A DNA stretch of 64,000 bases from Polyporus tsugae (GCA_024305745.1 JAHRBS010000008.1:1612001-1676000); one strand, 5' to 3'. Counted from the stretch's first letter, positions 11,053 to 24,550 are shown. Notes: generated by a model from the letters alone, not told the origin. Made by a program: numbers and translations.

Positions 11053-13829
11053 TCACGTTGAAAGACCTGGTGGCATTGCAGGTGAATCGTTGTTGCAAAC
11101 CTCGCCTCGTTGAGGAAGATAGGCCGTGGAAACCGACCCCTGGGACATCTGGATGCTCCTGCGGGAACTCGCTCTCAATGAGCGCGATGACTGCTTCGTG
11201 GTTTTCTTTATTGTCCAACTGGGCCAAGCGACCAGCGTCCCCGAAAGCGTCGTCCAGCGTTGGAATGAGCGCCTTCGCGCCTCCTTCACCAGCTTCTTCA
11301 TCCGCACCATGCTGCCCGCCAGCGAGTTGACGCTCTGCCCTGGTTGCCATTCGCGATTGTGTATGATTCCGAAGAGAGGGATGGCGATGATGAGCAGGGT
11401 GATCGCGGAGACGACTCGGGTGCTTGGGCTGGTTCCATGGAAGCATACCCAGGAAATCGCGATGCAGAACGTCAAGAGCCTAAATGAGTTCAAAGTTCAA
11501 ACAGTCAGTGGCAGGACCTGTACGATATAATGTACTATGAAACCTACGCCAAAAGGAAGAACGTCATTGGGATACTGAAGATGATAGCGAGTTTCTCAAT
11601 CCCCAATCTCGAAGATGCTCGCGGCACGAGGTACTTGATCTTTGGCATATGCCAAGGTCATAGGAACGTCAACTCTGTGATGCACGGCGAGACGCGGAAT
11701 ATACTTACAGCATCTTCGGCATAGTGGTGCTCACTGCGTCGGTGTTGCCAAGCAAGGATAGTGCAGGCCAGAATATTACCGATGCTGAACAGTGTGGACA
11801 TGTAACTGACAATCTGGCCCATGCTTCGATCCGGAATAGTGCCGTTTGCGTCGACGCTCTGGATAGCGAGGAACCCAACGTTTGCTGTGAGTATCACAGC
11901 TGACTGTCAGATCCGTCCCAGGAAGATCAGCTATACGAATCATAATATTATTGGCGAAGCTTACGGGAGTGATCGAAGCCATCCAGTCATCTTGCAGGTC
12001 ACCAATGAAGCTTCTCCAGCGATCGTAGTTGATCTTTCTATCAACCCAGATCCTACTGAGCTGCTCGAAATAGATCGATGGCGTGAAGAAGAACATCCAC
12101 GTCAGAACGTTGAACAAGAGGGAACGTTCCCGGTGCCGGTCTTCATAGACACTTCGGTCGGAGTCGAGTTGCGCATAACGCTCTCCATGGAAGCGCATGA
12201 AGCGCTCTCGACCTGCCAGGATGTCATTGAGAAGCCCAAAGACATGCGTATGCACAAGATGACGCACATAGTGTCTCCGTCAGGCGGCTCACGACTACGA
12301 CATGTTGTGGGCGAGTCTTCTGGTCAACTTCAGGGACGCAGTTAGAGGCGGGAAAGATCCAGGAACGGAGGACGACATCTTACCTCTCATTAACGCCTCA
12401 ATCTCCTTGAGAATGTCGAGCAAGTCATTCAGATCGTCCTTATTGTAAGGCGCTGTCGATGCTCTTGATGTCTTCTTGTCTGCCATGAAATTAGCTATAT
12501 ATGTTCACATGCCGACCGTTAAACGTTAAACACTCACCAAACATGTAGTACGTGATATCAGCCCTCAATACGTGAAGCTGCTTGATGGTCAAAGTACGGC
12601 CGTGGGGAAACATATAAATATGGTCCCTGTGGTCCAACGTTGAGAGATGTGTAGGACGATCCTGCGTCCAGGGTCAGTTATATTCTCTATCTGAATATAT
12701 AGACGTTTGCATACCTCTACCAAAATAACGAGATTACCAATAACCTATCCCCCCCGCATGTCCTAGACAGGCATCGCACAACGTCAGCATCCATGAATTT
12801 TTCTTTCAATGGTGACATACTGAGGTGCTCCCTTCCCAGGATCTTGACATCCATACCATCGTAAAAGAAGGAGCTCTCGGTCTGCTGTAACCAAAACACC
12901 TCCTCGGCATCCTTGTCCCAAACATAGTAACATCCAAGCCTCGCCCCCTTTTCTGTCTCTTCGTCGTCTTCGATGTCGATATCCAAGCAAATCTCATAGC
13001 CGCTCGGAGCAAGGCCATGCTGACGAAATTCCAGCGAGACTAAGTGCATAGTTGCGTTGATGTCTTTCAGGTTCTGCTCGTCATACAGCCACACGTTTGT
13101 GAACCAGTTCTGTTTAAGCCTATAGGGTCAGAATCGACGGCTTCGCTGAATTTCGACGCGTACCTCTTGCTGGAAGTAAACAGACCCTTCTGGATGAACG
13201 TGCCGTACCCATTTGCACTCGGACGGGAGTTGCCTTTAAAGACCGCCCGTTCAAGACGTCTAGACCGGCGTTACCATCAAGGTTTGAATGCTGACCTTTC
13301 TGGCACAAAGGAATTTTTCGCGCCGATTTGGTTGTAAGACTTTATCTTGTCGTAGTCCCTGCAAGAGAGGTAAATGCCCTTAACGTGACTAGCGAGACGT
13401 TGAAGGGACATACAGGGCTTCCCTCCGCTGGTACCTGAGGCGAGAAATGAACGACACAGGAGCTGCAGCGATGTAGACACCTTCGTATGACAGGATGGAA
13501 CTGCATTCGCTCTGCTCGGCGGTCTCCCCTGCTGGCTCCGCCGTGAGTGCGCCCCCAAAGACGGTGTCTAAACCTTGGCCAGCAATAATGTCATCATCTG
13601 CATCGCGGGGTCCCTGCACAGGCGTGAAGGATCCATGCCCGTCGTTGAAGAGAGGAAGGCTGGGAGAGCGGTCTGGCATGAAAGAGGGCAAATGGCGAGG
13701 GGAACGAGTCCGATACTGCACTTGTTGGATGGAAGGGGGTACTTGGATGGTATAGGTGGCGTGGAACGGCAGCCCCTCTTGAGAGGATGTAGGATTTTGA
13801 ACCGAAGGGAGAGCGGGTGCGGAGGGCAT
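11053..13829 (-). CDS. WW-like-motif multi-pass membrane protein, paralog B
   Basis: Twelve exons: 13414..13829, 13296..13358, 13164..13233, 12821..13109, 12738..12762, 12538..12626, 12384..12479, 12268..12327, 11965..12212, 11709..11903, 11548..11639, 11053..11479; about 689 residues. It matches paralog A along its length: Ser/Pro-rich N-terminus, WW-like segment KWVRHVHPEGSVYF, LGCYYVWDKDAEEVFW, HIYMFPHGRTLT, RFMRFHGERYAQLD, LTWMFFFTPSIYF, then helices including VILTANVGFLAIQSVD and IEKLAIIFSIPMTFFLL. Exons of 25, 89 and 92 nt have exactly the same size in A, B and C. It lies head-to-tail with A, 689 bp apart, which suggests tandem duplication. The C-terminal tail is basic and differs from A. 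Function unknown. Confidence 0.82.
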
Positions 13830-14420
13830 AGAGGTGAAACGTTATCAGCGCAAGGCAGACGGGCTGGTGGAGAAAGCAGCAAAGGCCTACATGCGGTCGG
13901 CCTGCAGAAATATGCCCACCTTCGGATTCCCCTGATAGGTCCATGAATTACGCGGGTCTAGAAGCAGTCGTGGACACTTGTGACCTGCGGACGTCCGGAC
14001 GCTGTGCTGATCACTTTCCATAACCGATTTCAAGCAAGCTGGTAACGTAAGATGTCAGTCGTTCGATCACAAACGTTCGTTTGGACCCTGGACACGAAAC
14101 GATGTCACTAGCATTAGAGAATTGCTCAGAGAGCGCAGTAAGGAGGAAGATGAGAGCGCCAACATCAGCTCCTTCTCGTCGAGCATAAGACAGTTTGCCA
14201 GCCTATTAAGGACGCCGTGATCATCGATAGCCTGATTTTGGATGATTTCACACAACCACAGCCCCTGCTATGTGGCTTCCAGGCATCTTGTAGGCGGCCG
14301 GTCAACACGTCGGCGAAAACGAGGATTGGAATTTTCGGTGGTACAGGCGCGAGTAGTGCAACAACGTCCGAGCGGGTTCTCCTAGTCGTCGGGTGCAGAA
14401 ACATCTAGAACAGAACGCGA
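13830..14420. other. Intergenic region between paralog B and coatomer alpha
   Basis: It should hold the promoter of paralog B and the 3' UTR of the coatomer gene. No gene is recognised. Confidence 0.5.
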
Positions 14421-17400
14421 CTATGACCGAGGCGCTGGCAGCCCTGCCGCCGACGCCCCAATTTCGGTAAGCTCCACGAGAGGATCGAGTTGGCCCTTGT
14501 ATTGCGGGAGGTATGCGGTATCCGTGTACGGGCACCGGACTGCCGGCGAGCCCTTGTAGATCGGGGTGAAGCTGGCGGCGCAGACCTCAAAGTCCGTGAA
14601 CTCGTCGTAGTCGATCTCGACCGTGTTCCTCGGGTTGCGGTCGCCAGCAGCTATGCGTTGCCTCGCCTAGTATCATCTAGTCAGATCTGCGGGAGCCATT
14701 GTGGGGTATCCATCATAACTCACCTGTGCGACAATCTTGGGATCAGGGTTGAGGTCCAACAGCCGCCTTGCGAATTTGGCGGCGGTGGCGTGGTTGTTGG
14801 CCTTGGCAAACACCCCGATAGCGCTCCGGAGAGCGATCTGCAAGTGCGCTTGTTGCAACTTGCAGTGAGTGAAGTATGCGGCGAGCTCCAGGCTGCGTTT
14901 GACATTGTCAGGGTCCTCCTGGGCCACTCGTCGGCGCTCAATCTCGAGGGTAACACCCAGGAGGTACTCGCGCGACAAGGTCACCAAGTCGCGCCACTAG
15001 CATGAGGCAATTCTTGTCAGCTCAAAGTTAGGTTCACCATAGATGAACCACAATGGACGCACCTCCTTCGCGTCGCTGTCAGACGAGATAGGAACTAATA
15101 ATAGAGATCGGAGCACGGCACGGAACACGACCTGCGCTTCTGGTAGCTTGTTGCCAGACACAGCGCGGAAACCTTCCGAGAGTTCCGCCCGGACGGAGGC
15201 AATGGTGCGAACGGCGACAGGGAGGACACGGCTCGAGGACGACTCCTCAGGGTCACGCCTCAAGTGCAGTTGGAGGGGAGGGAGGGAGGCCGCAGGGGAA
15301 AGGTACACATGTGAAGAGCGATAAGTAGAGAGGAAGGCGGGCTTGAGGTGCGAGAAGTTGACGACACCAAACTGCCGGCTGAGCAACTGTGCGGAGGGTC
15401 AGGCGTAAACCCACGAAAGCTGACGAACCAACTTACCTGCATCGCGGTGTCGAAAGAACCGGCTGCAACATGGTCTGCTGCGAACGGCGAGTTGCGTGTC
15501 CACAACTCCGTCTCGCTCACGCCTGGAGTGGCACCAGCGCCCAAGTCAGCTTCTTCCTCCGCAACTTCCTCCTCCTTGTCCTCCACAGCCTCCTCCGCAT
15601 CAGCATCGAGATCCCACGCGCCCTCTTCAGCCGGGATGTCCTCACCCGCCTCCTCGTCCTTGGCCCAGTCGTCGAGCGCAGCAGACGCGGCCGCACCGCT
15701 GTCGACGCCGTTGACGTAAGGAACATCGCCGCCCTCGAGGTTACCATTTGCGAGGGCTTTGTCGAAGACGCTCTCCCCGGTGGCAAGGGAAGGCCAGTTG
15801 AGGTTCGTAGTCGCCGAGACGACCGGAGGGGGCCCAAGGGTCGATCTCCCAAAAGAAGGGACATCATCAACGTCAGCCTCCGTCAGACCGGCCGTCTCGA
15901 GAACCTCGAGCGCTACGTCGTCCAATCCGTTCGTCTTCGCAGTCAGGTATGCCAGAGAATCTAACCCCATAACCTAATCAGCATCTAAACCACACAGCAC
16001 GGGAGCGCATCGTCGGGTACTGACACATCCCCACGTCCCTCAGGACGGCAATGCGGCCGAGAACGTCGCCCGCGTACAACGCGTTGTGGAATCGGGACAT
16101 GGGGTCCCCACGCGCATCAGCGATCTTCTGCATCTTCGTCAGCTTGTCAGTACTGCCGGTGGCCAAGTACAGGAACGAGAGCCGATCGAAGTTCTTTGTC
16201 CGCTGGTACGCCTTCTCCACGATCTATACGCACGCAAATGAATCCGCGCGAACGATCGAGTCCACCATCAGACTTCCGACTGTTTGACGGGGCGTCATGA
16301 CCCACCTTGTGGTTGCCTTGCTTCAGAGCCTGCTGCGCGAGACGCTCCCAGCAGTCAGGACGGTCGATACTCTGCGCCGTCTCCAGTGCGACATCGAGAT
16401 TGCCACACTCGATCGCAAGATCAAAGCGCGTGTTTTTGTCTTGGACAAAGTGCAACGCGATCTGGCCAATGATGACATGAGCATTACGCTATACTGGTGA
16501 CTGGGTCATGAAACGCACCTCAGGGAAACCCTTTTGTTGCAGATAGGCAATGATACTCTGTCCCAGAAGATTAGACGTGCGAATAATGTACAACATTTCT
16601 TCGTGGTTGTTTCGTAGAAGCGCCAGCTTGAAGCGGTACTCGGTCGGGTCGATCGTGATCGTGCGGGGGCGTGCGGACCGGTCGAGGCAGTAAACCGTCT
16701 TGCCCTTGACGCGGGTGAGGTATACTGGGTTGTCAAGGGTGCAAATGACGCCGTGGTCCCTGTGTGACGGACGGGTGAGCCGGGAATGATCACAACATGA
16801 GGAAGGATGCTGACGGACCCTTGCGCGAGGCAGTACTTGATGTGGTTGAGCGTGGAGTAGATGAAGACACCGGAGTCGTCCCAAGCACCAGACTTGATGC
16901 GGATGGTCTCATGGATGAGAGTGTGCTGCGTGAAGTTCTTGTTTGCGATGGTGATGGCTATGACGCAGGTCAGCTCTCCGTCATTCGAAAGGCTTCTTGG
17001 GAGAACATACTATGCTTGCTGAGTAGGGCGACGAGCGAGCCGTCTGCGCTCCAAATGACGTACTTGACGGGCGGTGTAGTGATTTCTGCGAGGGTCTTCT
17101 GCTGCTGGATATCATAGAGTACAACAGATGTTGTGGAGCTGAGAATCAAGCTGGCAGTACCACCGTAGAAGATCTCGTTCGTCTGGACGGGGGGCTTGAT
17201 GCTCTTGACCACAGAGTTCGACAGGTCGCGGACCTCGATAAGCTGCTCGCGTGGCGTGGACTATTGGTACGGCCAATAATGAACTGGAGAAAAATGAACC
17301 ACGCACCTGCGTTGACTTGTTCAGCACCGCAAACCTGTTCCTTGCCACAAAGATCGCAGCCTGGCCAGTCCCGCGCTTCCCATCCGTCGAAGAATCCTTC

Positions 17401-18806
17401 ACTTCGCCAACAGCATCCTTGGGAAGGTGTGCGAGCTCGAATAGGCCATTGTCGGACGAAATCGTGAGCACGACAGCACGCTCAGCCGGGTTGTAGCTGA
17501 GCGTACGCGGGGGGACGTATGGGCTGCCGAACTTGCGCACGCTCAAGAGACCGATGTCCGAGCCAGTGTTGATGTCATACGCGCGCACGTACTTGTCCCG
17601 GACGTAGTAAAGCGTGTCTCCGTGCATCGCGAACGCGGGGCGCTCGCGCTCGAGTTTAAAGACGATCAATCCGTTGTCGTGACCCGCAGCGAAGAGGTTG
17701 AGCTCCGGGTGCGCCGCGAGCACCCAGAAACGATCGTGCTCTCTCCTGAACGTCTGGACCGCGGAGCGCTTCGTGAGATCCCAGACGCGGACGGTCTTGT
17801 CCTCACCGCAGGACACGATCAGCTCATGCTTCGGGTGGAAGAGCGCAGTGGAGACGTTGTTGAAGTGACCTCTGCATGCATCGACCTCCCAGGCCTTCGT
17901 CTCGCTCATCCGCCAAATCTTGATCTGACGGTCGTCCGCGGCGGAAACGATGAGGGGCAGCGTTGGGTGGAAGGACGCCCAGTTCACACCGCGATCGTGG
18001 CCCTCGAGGACGTACTTGACGGTCGAGAAGTTGTCGAAGGAGTCGAACGTACCCGGGGCGGCATTCGGGGTGCTCTTGCGCAGCCCGGAGATGTCCCAGA
18101 CGCGCACGGTCTGGTCTTGCGACGACGACACAATAAGGTCCTCCTTCGGATGGAACTGGGCAGACATCACGTAGTGCGAGTGGCCGGTAAGAATTGCGAT
18201 GCAGTTGCGGGAGGTGCTGTTCCAGATGCGGATCGTCTGGTCGTCGGAGCAGGAGAGCTAGGCAACACCTATCGCTTAACGACGCGAGGTATCAAAAACA
18301 AAACAAAGTTACCCACAATCCATGGCATCTCATGGTGGAATTGAACAGTGCGCAGATAGTCGAGATGTCCGTGGAGCGTGAAGAGGCAACGTCTGTTCGT
18401 GGGCCGGATGTCTGCGAGGAATGAGGAACGAGACGGGGATACTGCGTTGTTTTCACTCACCCCAGACCTTAATCTTGTAGTCATCCCCACCGGTAACCAG
18501 CAGTGCGCGACTCGGATGGAAAGCGACGGCGCGCACAGGGCCTGGCGGGCATTCGGCATACGACTTCGCTGAGGAAGACTACGATACGCACCTTCATGCT
18601 CTTCAAACCTGTCCACCAAAACACCCATCCGGTAGTTCCACAGCTGGACGCTCCCATTATGCAGTGATGCGGCGAGCAGAGGTTGTGTAGGGTGGAATGC
18701 AAGTCCTGAAACTGGAGTCGGAATGAATCCTGAGCGTACTGCCGATCATTGACACACCTTTTACGCGATTGCTTTTGGACTCGAACTTGGTGAGCATTAC
18801 CGACAT
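14421..18806 (-). CDS. RET1: Coatomer subunit alpha (COPI alpha-COP)
   Basis: Fourteen exons: 18758..18806, 18592..18705, 18461..18541, 18317..18411, 18257..17307, 17260..17011, 16957..16819, 16759..16519, 16461..16306, 16223..16025, 15960..15437, 15386..15063, 14996..14724, 14666..14421; 1213 residues, the usual size for alpha-COP. The N-terminus [19 protein letters not shown] and WD40 repeats ([60 protein letters not shown]) form the first ~320 residues. The middle propeller (ending HIKYCL), an alpha-solenoid ([14 protein letters not shown]) and the C-terminal COPI domain follow. Alpha-COP is the cage subunit of COPI vesicles in Golgi-to-ER transport and reads dilysine signals. All exon phases close, so the gene looks intact and presumably essential. 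The 16025 junction uses donor GTCAGT. Confidence 0.97.
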
Positions 18807-19290
18807 CCTAGCGACGTTTTCTGTGGTCCAGAGTGTGATGAGATGACCAGCAGAAAGTCCGGAATATGTGTACGTGGAGGTCGAAGCAGAAGGCGTGGCG
18901 GCTGAATGATGGCGACTAATAGATCCTCTAATAGTCGTCTACTAACTGAGTAAGAACAAAATATAGACTTCATAGGTTTTCTGCGCTAACATAGATTTTC
19001 TATGTGACATCAAAGATTGGAATCACCGAGCTACCAGTCTGTAACTGGGCGTATTTACATTCCGTCCCAAAAGTCAAGACCTGACCAAGGTGAAAGGCGA
19101 AGAAGGCACACAATATCCAGGCTTTCGAGCGGAGGATGAGCGTTGCGAACAGAGCGGGGCGCTCAGGAGCTTCGTTTCTCTCAAACCACCACCACCTCGC
19201 TTCTCCGCAATCCACTCGCTGTATGGATCTGGCTGGACCTGAGGAAGCTGAAGATCGTATTTGTTAGCTGGACTTAGTGGCTTGTGGTGG
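18807..19290. promoter_or_regulatory. Shared divergent promoter region of coatomer alpha and the FEN1/XPG-like gene
   Basis: The two start codons lie 484 bp apart and point away from each other, so both promoters must be here. No convincing TATA box or long repeat was seen. Confidence 0.55.
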
Positions 19291-21265
19291 ATGGGTGTTA
19301 AAGGATTTGGGACGTTCTTGGAGAGACGTTTGTGAGTGGCACATCACCATTTCTCCGGTGGCGTATCCTCATACCTCTCCCCTCAGCCCTCAGGTGGTTC
19401 AATACCTTCCGGAAAGGCTCGCAGCGTTATCTGGAAAAAGGATTGTGATGTGCGTCTTCATTTGCCATGTGTGCGCTGTCGCACGCGAGCGTTGACGTTC
19501 TCGTTAGCGATGGCACGCTCATCACACAGCGATTCCACTTCGCGCCTGTGACGCATCCGTACCGACATGTTCTTTTCTGGTATCGTTTAGCAAAGCACCT
19601 CAAAAGTAACAACGTGCAAGCCATCTGCGTTTTTGACGGTGGGCACCGCAGTGTGGCTAAGGGGGCCGAGGTACGTCCCTAGAGCAATCCCTGCTCTGCT
19701 ATGCATTCTTACTAAAATGCACATGCTGGAAGCTTGAGAGGCGACGTCAAGGACGTCGCCTCACAGCGGCACGGAGTTTGTTTGAGATAGACCGGTTGGA
19801 GAGATTGCGGCGCGTCTCTACTTCTCTGCGAGAATGGCGTTCACCTGGACTCGATCAGCTCCAGCAAGATCTCGCGACACTCAAACTGATTTCGGAGATC
19901 TCGAAGCCGCCAACTCCCCCTCTCCCTGCAACGTGGCATAAGAGTGATGAATCCCCTGGCAACTATGAACGTCCGCCTAAGGATCAACCTCCGAGTTTGC
20001 AAGCAGGCATCTCGACACCTTCTTCCAATAGGGGAGAGCTCGAGTCGGAGGCTGCAAAGCGAGGTTGGGAGCTTCGTTGTCCGTGGATAACAATAGCTCA
20101 CAATCCGCCTCCTGGATCTCTGACAGACATATCCAACGAGACACAAGGAACTTTACCTGAATCGCATGCAGAGCGACCAGATCGTCAGACATCAGGTCTT
20201 CCCACCCGACTTTCACGAATGCTCGTCCAATACTTGGAGAGCATCCCAACACTTTCCTCCTTAGCACAACCTCCCGCTGACGTGAAGCCTGAGGTCCCTG
20301 CGCCCATCGTTAAAGCAATTCAAGATGTTCCGAAGGTGGAGCCTCCTGCCATACTGCCCACAGTCGTACTAGAGGAGGATGTTGAAGATGCCAAGGAAGA
20401 GTATGCGCTATCCAAGAGCCAGCAGAGTCTCACCGACGAAGAAGGCAAGCTCTGGGATATGATCGCCGAGACTGCCACGACGGACGGCATCCCTGAGTCG
20501 ACTACCAAGTATGCTGAGGACCTAGAGGCGAAGAGTGCCGTCCTCTCGGAGTCCTATCAGCGACGCCAGAACCCGCCCACGTCAAGCACCTACGCTGAGA
20601 GCAAGGAGATTTTGGCCGCGATGGGCATTCCGTGCATCGAGCCCGTCGGTGCGTTCGAGGGAGAAGCGTTGGCTGCGTCACTCGTCCTCAACGGGCACGC
20701 GGACTACGTCGCCAGCGAAGACACGGTAATGCTCATCATTATCTCCTCGCAGCTTCCTGCGACTGACGCATTGGAAATGCAGGACGTGCTCGTGTACGGC
20801 GCCCCCCTGATCCGCAACATAGCCAGCGGCGCGGGGCCTCTCTCTCTAATTACCGGCGACGACGTCCGTACCGCTCTCGGGCTCGACAATGTTGCCTTCA
20901 TCGACTTCGTGCTCTTGGTCGGCACCGACTTCTCGACGCGAATCAAGAACCTTGGCCCTGTGCGCGCGCTCAAGTTCGTCAGAGAGCACGGCACCATCGA
21001 GCGTGTTCTCGAGCGCGAGACACGCTATCCCCTGATGGTACCGCTCGAGTTCTACCTGGAGAAGATCGCGCTGGCTCGGACGGTGTTCCAGACGCTGCCG
21101 CCCATCTCCCCAGACATGCTGGACTTCGGCGAAGGTCGCGTCGACGAAGACGAGGTGTTGGCGGTCCTGGACCGCTGTGATCTCCGGCGGTTTGCGATGG
21201 AGGACGAAGATTTTTCGCAGTCACTTTCTGGTAATTACTTCGGGGACAATCCCAGCGCAGCATGA
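19291..21265 (+). CDS. FEN1/XPG-family structure-specific nuclease (PIN-like) with a long spacer
   Basis: Exons 19291..19331, 19387..19449, 19508..19670, 19733..20725 and 20783..21265; 580 residues. The XPG N-domain (1-89) begins MGVKGFGTFL and carries IVIDGT and VFDG. The XPG-I domain (~376-430) carries FEGEAL and SEDTDVLVYG. A helix-hairpin-helix type segment (~461-500) carries GTDFSTRIKNLGP. The acidic residues that bind metal in FEN1 (Asp in the two N motifs, two Glu, two Asp, and Asp of GTDF) all have counterparts, so catalysis looks possible. N and I domains are separated by ~280 residues of low-similarity Pro/Glu-rich sequence, far longer than in FEN1 and shorter than in XPG. Family members cut DNA flaps or bubbles; the exact subfamily is not clear. 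The last intron (20726..20782) is a multiple of three and could be missed by gene callers. Confidence 0.88.
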
Positions 21266-21675
21266 GCTCGTATGTGAGCCCTCGAATCAACTGCATGCGA
21301 TGATATCTGTAATGAATAACGACCGGGACAGCAGTAACATAAATACCGGTCTTAATAGCTAATGCAATAGATTGTAGTTCAAAGCTCCTGCATGGGATCC
21401 GAGCCTGCAAGCCACCAAGCTTCCTTCCGGACAACGGACGGTCTCCATCCTCCGCCCAGTCCGCTGGAATTCCAGGCTAGGGCGGAAAGGGTTATAATGC
21501 CGACTGTCCCATTCCTCCATAAGTACAATGTAATCGTCGTCCAAGAGCACGACACTAAAATAAAATACAACAAACATAATCCTAGTTCCGTATAGCTAGT
21601 CAAAATGCGCCCAAGGACAGCACGAATACAACATGCGGCGATCCCAAACTTGCAAGGCTCACCCGCCTGTGGGGC
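21266..21675. other. Convergent 3' intergenic region
   Basis: It lies between the 3' ends of the nuclease and the Afi1-like gene. Only 3' UTR sequence is expected, and nothing else was seen. Confidence 0.5.
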
Positions 21676-24550
21676 CTAACCTCCGCCTAGACTCGACTCG
21701 CTACGACTTGACAGTGTCCGGGTCATGAACGCCGACTGGGGTATCATTAGGGAATTGGTATCTTTCATGCGCAACTCGCGCGCGTGCGCCTGCCGAACGT
21801 AGGCGTATCGTTGGAAGTGGTTGAGCCCCTGCAGGAACTGTACGCCGATCTACGACATCCAACACTCGAATCAACGCATAATTCGAGGACGAGGACGGGA
21901 GCACAACTTACCGGGTGGGCGCGAAGCTCGTTGAAGAGGTCCACCACAAGCTCGCGCACGACCTCCTGCTGGTGGAAGAGGCCGAAACTGAGTGGTTGGA
22001 GACCGTGAAGGTGGGGAGGCAGCATCGACAGCAACTAGGGCAAATTTCTGTTAGCTTCAGCCTCGACGACAGGACTATCGTGAAACCATACCTCTGTGAC
22101 CTGCTCGTAGGTATGCACACCCTCCGAGATGGAACGGAAGATCCACTCCGCCTCGCCGTCCGAGATCATCTTCGCGTATCTCAGCCGCGAAAGCTGATGT
22201 GCAAGATCAAAGCCCTGGATCGGTTTCGTGGCCAGCACCTGCTTGCAATCCTGCTCTCTTCATTTAGCTGTCGGCGCATCTGAACACACAGGGGGAAAGA
22301 GGTGGGGAGGTACGCACCACCTGCAGAAGCCTGTAGCACTCCGTCCTCCGCCAGCCCTCTATTCGTCCCGCATTCAAAGCGAGATCCCGCGCGCACGCAG
22401 CATCGTCCGAGAAGTACACGCCGCTGCCCGGCCGTGGCTTCTCCCCTGGCCGCTCCGCGTACGCGTGCGAAGGGTACCCGATGGTCGTCGAGCCCGTTAT
22501 CTCCTCCTCGTACCGAGAGGCGACACGCACAAATCGCGTCGCATATTCAACAAACTTCGCGCGGATGTGTGCTTCCGAGTAGTGCGACGCAATCGCGCTC
22601 AGGATCTGTCAATTCAGGTCGTGGTAGCATAACCATTAGTAAGAGTGGGGTGGCCACAACGCGTCGAGAAGCACGCACATCTTCGATGAAGATATTATCG
22701 GGATGGTCCTGTTTGGCAGACACCTCAGGCTTCTGCGGTGCGGCGCCCTCTTTGGTTGGTACACGTACGACCTCTTCCTCGCTGCCGACCGAGCTCTCCG
22801 CCCTCAGGAGGCTGGGGCGGGTGATGAGCAGATTCGAGGTCGGATTCCATGTCGCGGGGTGGTTCGCGTAGATGTCTTTGTGCACCACCATTCGGTTCGT
22901 GCCGATGTCACACAGTAGGTCCCACACGCCCGCAGCCTCAAAGATTGGGTTCGTCACACCTGCGAGGTACCCTGGACTGCATAAAGTTAGGCCGCGGAAG
23001 GAAGCGGGTGGGAACAACACTTACATGCTCTCCCATTGCTCGCGATTGATGAGGGTCGCATATGGGAACGCACGTTTGATGAAGCCTCGAAGGACGACAC
23101 CGGAACCTGAGCCAAGGACACAGGCCGCGAGGACGTGGTTGGAGACGTTCTCCGCCAACTTGTGGTGACCAAGAAAAATGATGCGCTTGCCAGTGATCAG
23201 CGCGTTAAACAGCACGATGACCGGAGGTGTCAGTGCGCCATTCGTATGGAGGTGAGGATGTAGCGGGCCGGTCATAGTCGTAATCGTGGGGGAGAAGGTT
23301 GCACAAAGCAACGTCAGGGAGCCCTGCAGATGATGTGAGCTGGGATAGGGACTGAATAAGAACTGTAGGACGTACCTCGCCAACCTCCTCCGGGAATGTA
23401 GATAGGGGGACCTTGACAGGAAGCAAGTGTTCGTTGTAGTTGATCGCAGTGTGGAAGAAATGCGAGTCCTTCAACGCGGCACTGGCAGCACCCGGTAGAG
23501 ACGGCGCGCCTTCGCCCGGTCGCCCGTGCGCACCATGAGATGAAGACGAGGACGCATCGGTTCCCCGCGCCGCGCTCGAGATGCTGCTGCTGCTGGCGCT
23601 TGCAGCCGTTGCCACAAAACCCATCTGGTCCAGCCCACTCTCATCGCCCACCCACACCGCGCTCCCATCGAGGGAGAACGATGCCTCCGACGGCGACGTC
23701 GGACTGCGCATCTGTCCTGCCGCCTTGTAGTTGCCCACACCATTCCCTGCGCGGCTCTTCACGCTCTCGTCGTAGCTCACGCGCGAGTCCCCGGAATTCG
23801 TATGCCGGTGAGTCGGGCGCGCTGTCGGGGGAAACCCACCAGTGGCCGTCTGTTGCGTGGCGGTCCCTGGGTCGCCAAGAGGGGAGTGCTCGTCGAAGCG
23901 GCCGATGAGGAGGTCCTGGCGCTCCGAGCAGCGCATGATGAGCTTCTCGAAGTTGGTGAGGAGGGGCATGTTGCTGAAGTCCATCGCGTTCACGGCGTCG
24001 AAGAGGCGTGCGAGGCAGTCCTGGGAGGGGTTCATGAAGTAGTCGTCGAGCGCGAGGAGGAGCACCGGCTTGAAGATCTGGACGAATGGGTAGCGGGTGC
24101 AGATGGCCATCGCCTTCACGATAGCACCTCTGCCACCGTTCAGGGCTCGGGAAGGGGAGGTGGGGATGTACTGAGCAACTCACCTGCGAGCAGTCTTATC
24201 CAGCTTTGTCCGCACCAGGTTAATCACGTACAACATCTTCGAACCCTCCTCGTCCGCATTCTCCTCGTCATCATTATCCAGAGCAAGTACGGGCTTGATG
24301 GTGTTGAACGGCGTCTGGTTCAGGAAGAAGACCGTCCAGTCCGCGGGCTGCCTCTCTGCTCCATCCGGCAGCATGAGGTTCGCAATGAGCCTGGAAGATA
24401 TGTCGGCGATGCTTTTCGGCGCAACACAGGAGTGACGTACCCATCATCCGTCCCCAGAGGCTGCGGGAACTGGTAGGTCAACTGTGCGCCACGGTCGATG
24501 TCGAAGTCAGCTACCAAAACGAAAGAGCAGTGTTGAGAATCGTGAGACAT
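21676..24550 (-). CDS. AFI1: Afi1-like Arf3-interacting / stabilisation-of-polarity-axis (SPA) protein
   Basis: Nine exons: 24441..24550, 24184..24390, 23376..24129, 23025..23323, 22679..22976, 22318..22605, 22092..22238, 21912..22034, 21676..21849; 799 residues. The N-terminus (FVLVADFDIDRGAQLTYQFP, then LIANLMLPDGAE) matches the Afi1 docking domain. A Ser/Ala-rich linker follows. The second half (HLHTNGALTPPVIVLFNAL, ITGKRIIFLGH, LAACVLGSGSG, GYLAGVTNPIFE, FDLAHQLSRLRYAK, LLPPHLHGLQPLSFGLF-like segment) matches the SPA domain. Afi1 in yeast links Arf3 GTPase to polarised growth and shares a DENN-like fold. Here a role in hyphal tip polarity is inferred. The junction at 22318 could instead lie three bases upstream; phase is unaffected. 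Confidence 0.87.

Noticed and set aside
17622..18344. 240-codon plus-strand frame opposite coatomer alpha
   Set aside because: Shadow of the WD40 exon. The minus strand has clear conserved motifs.
23802..24476. 224-codon plus-strand frame opposite the Afi1-like gene
   Set aside because: It crosses Afi1 exons and introns in antisense and has no family features.
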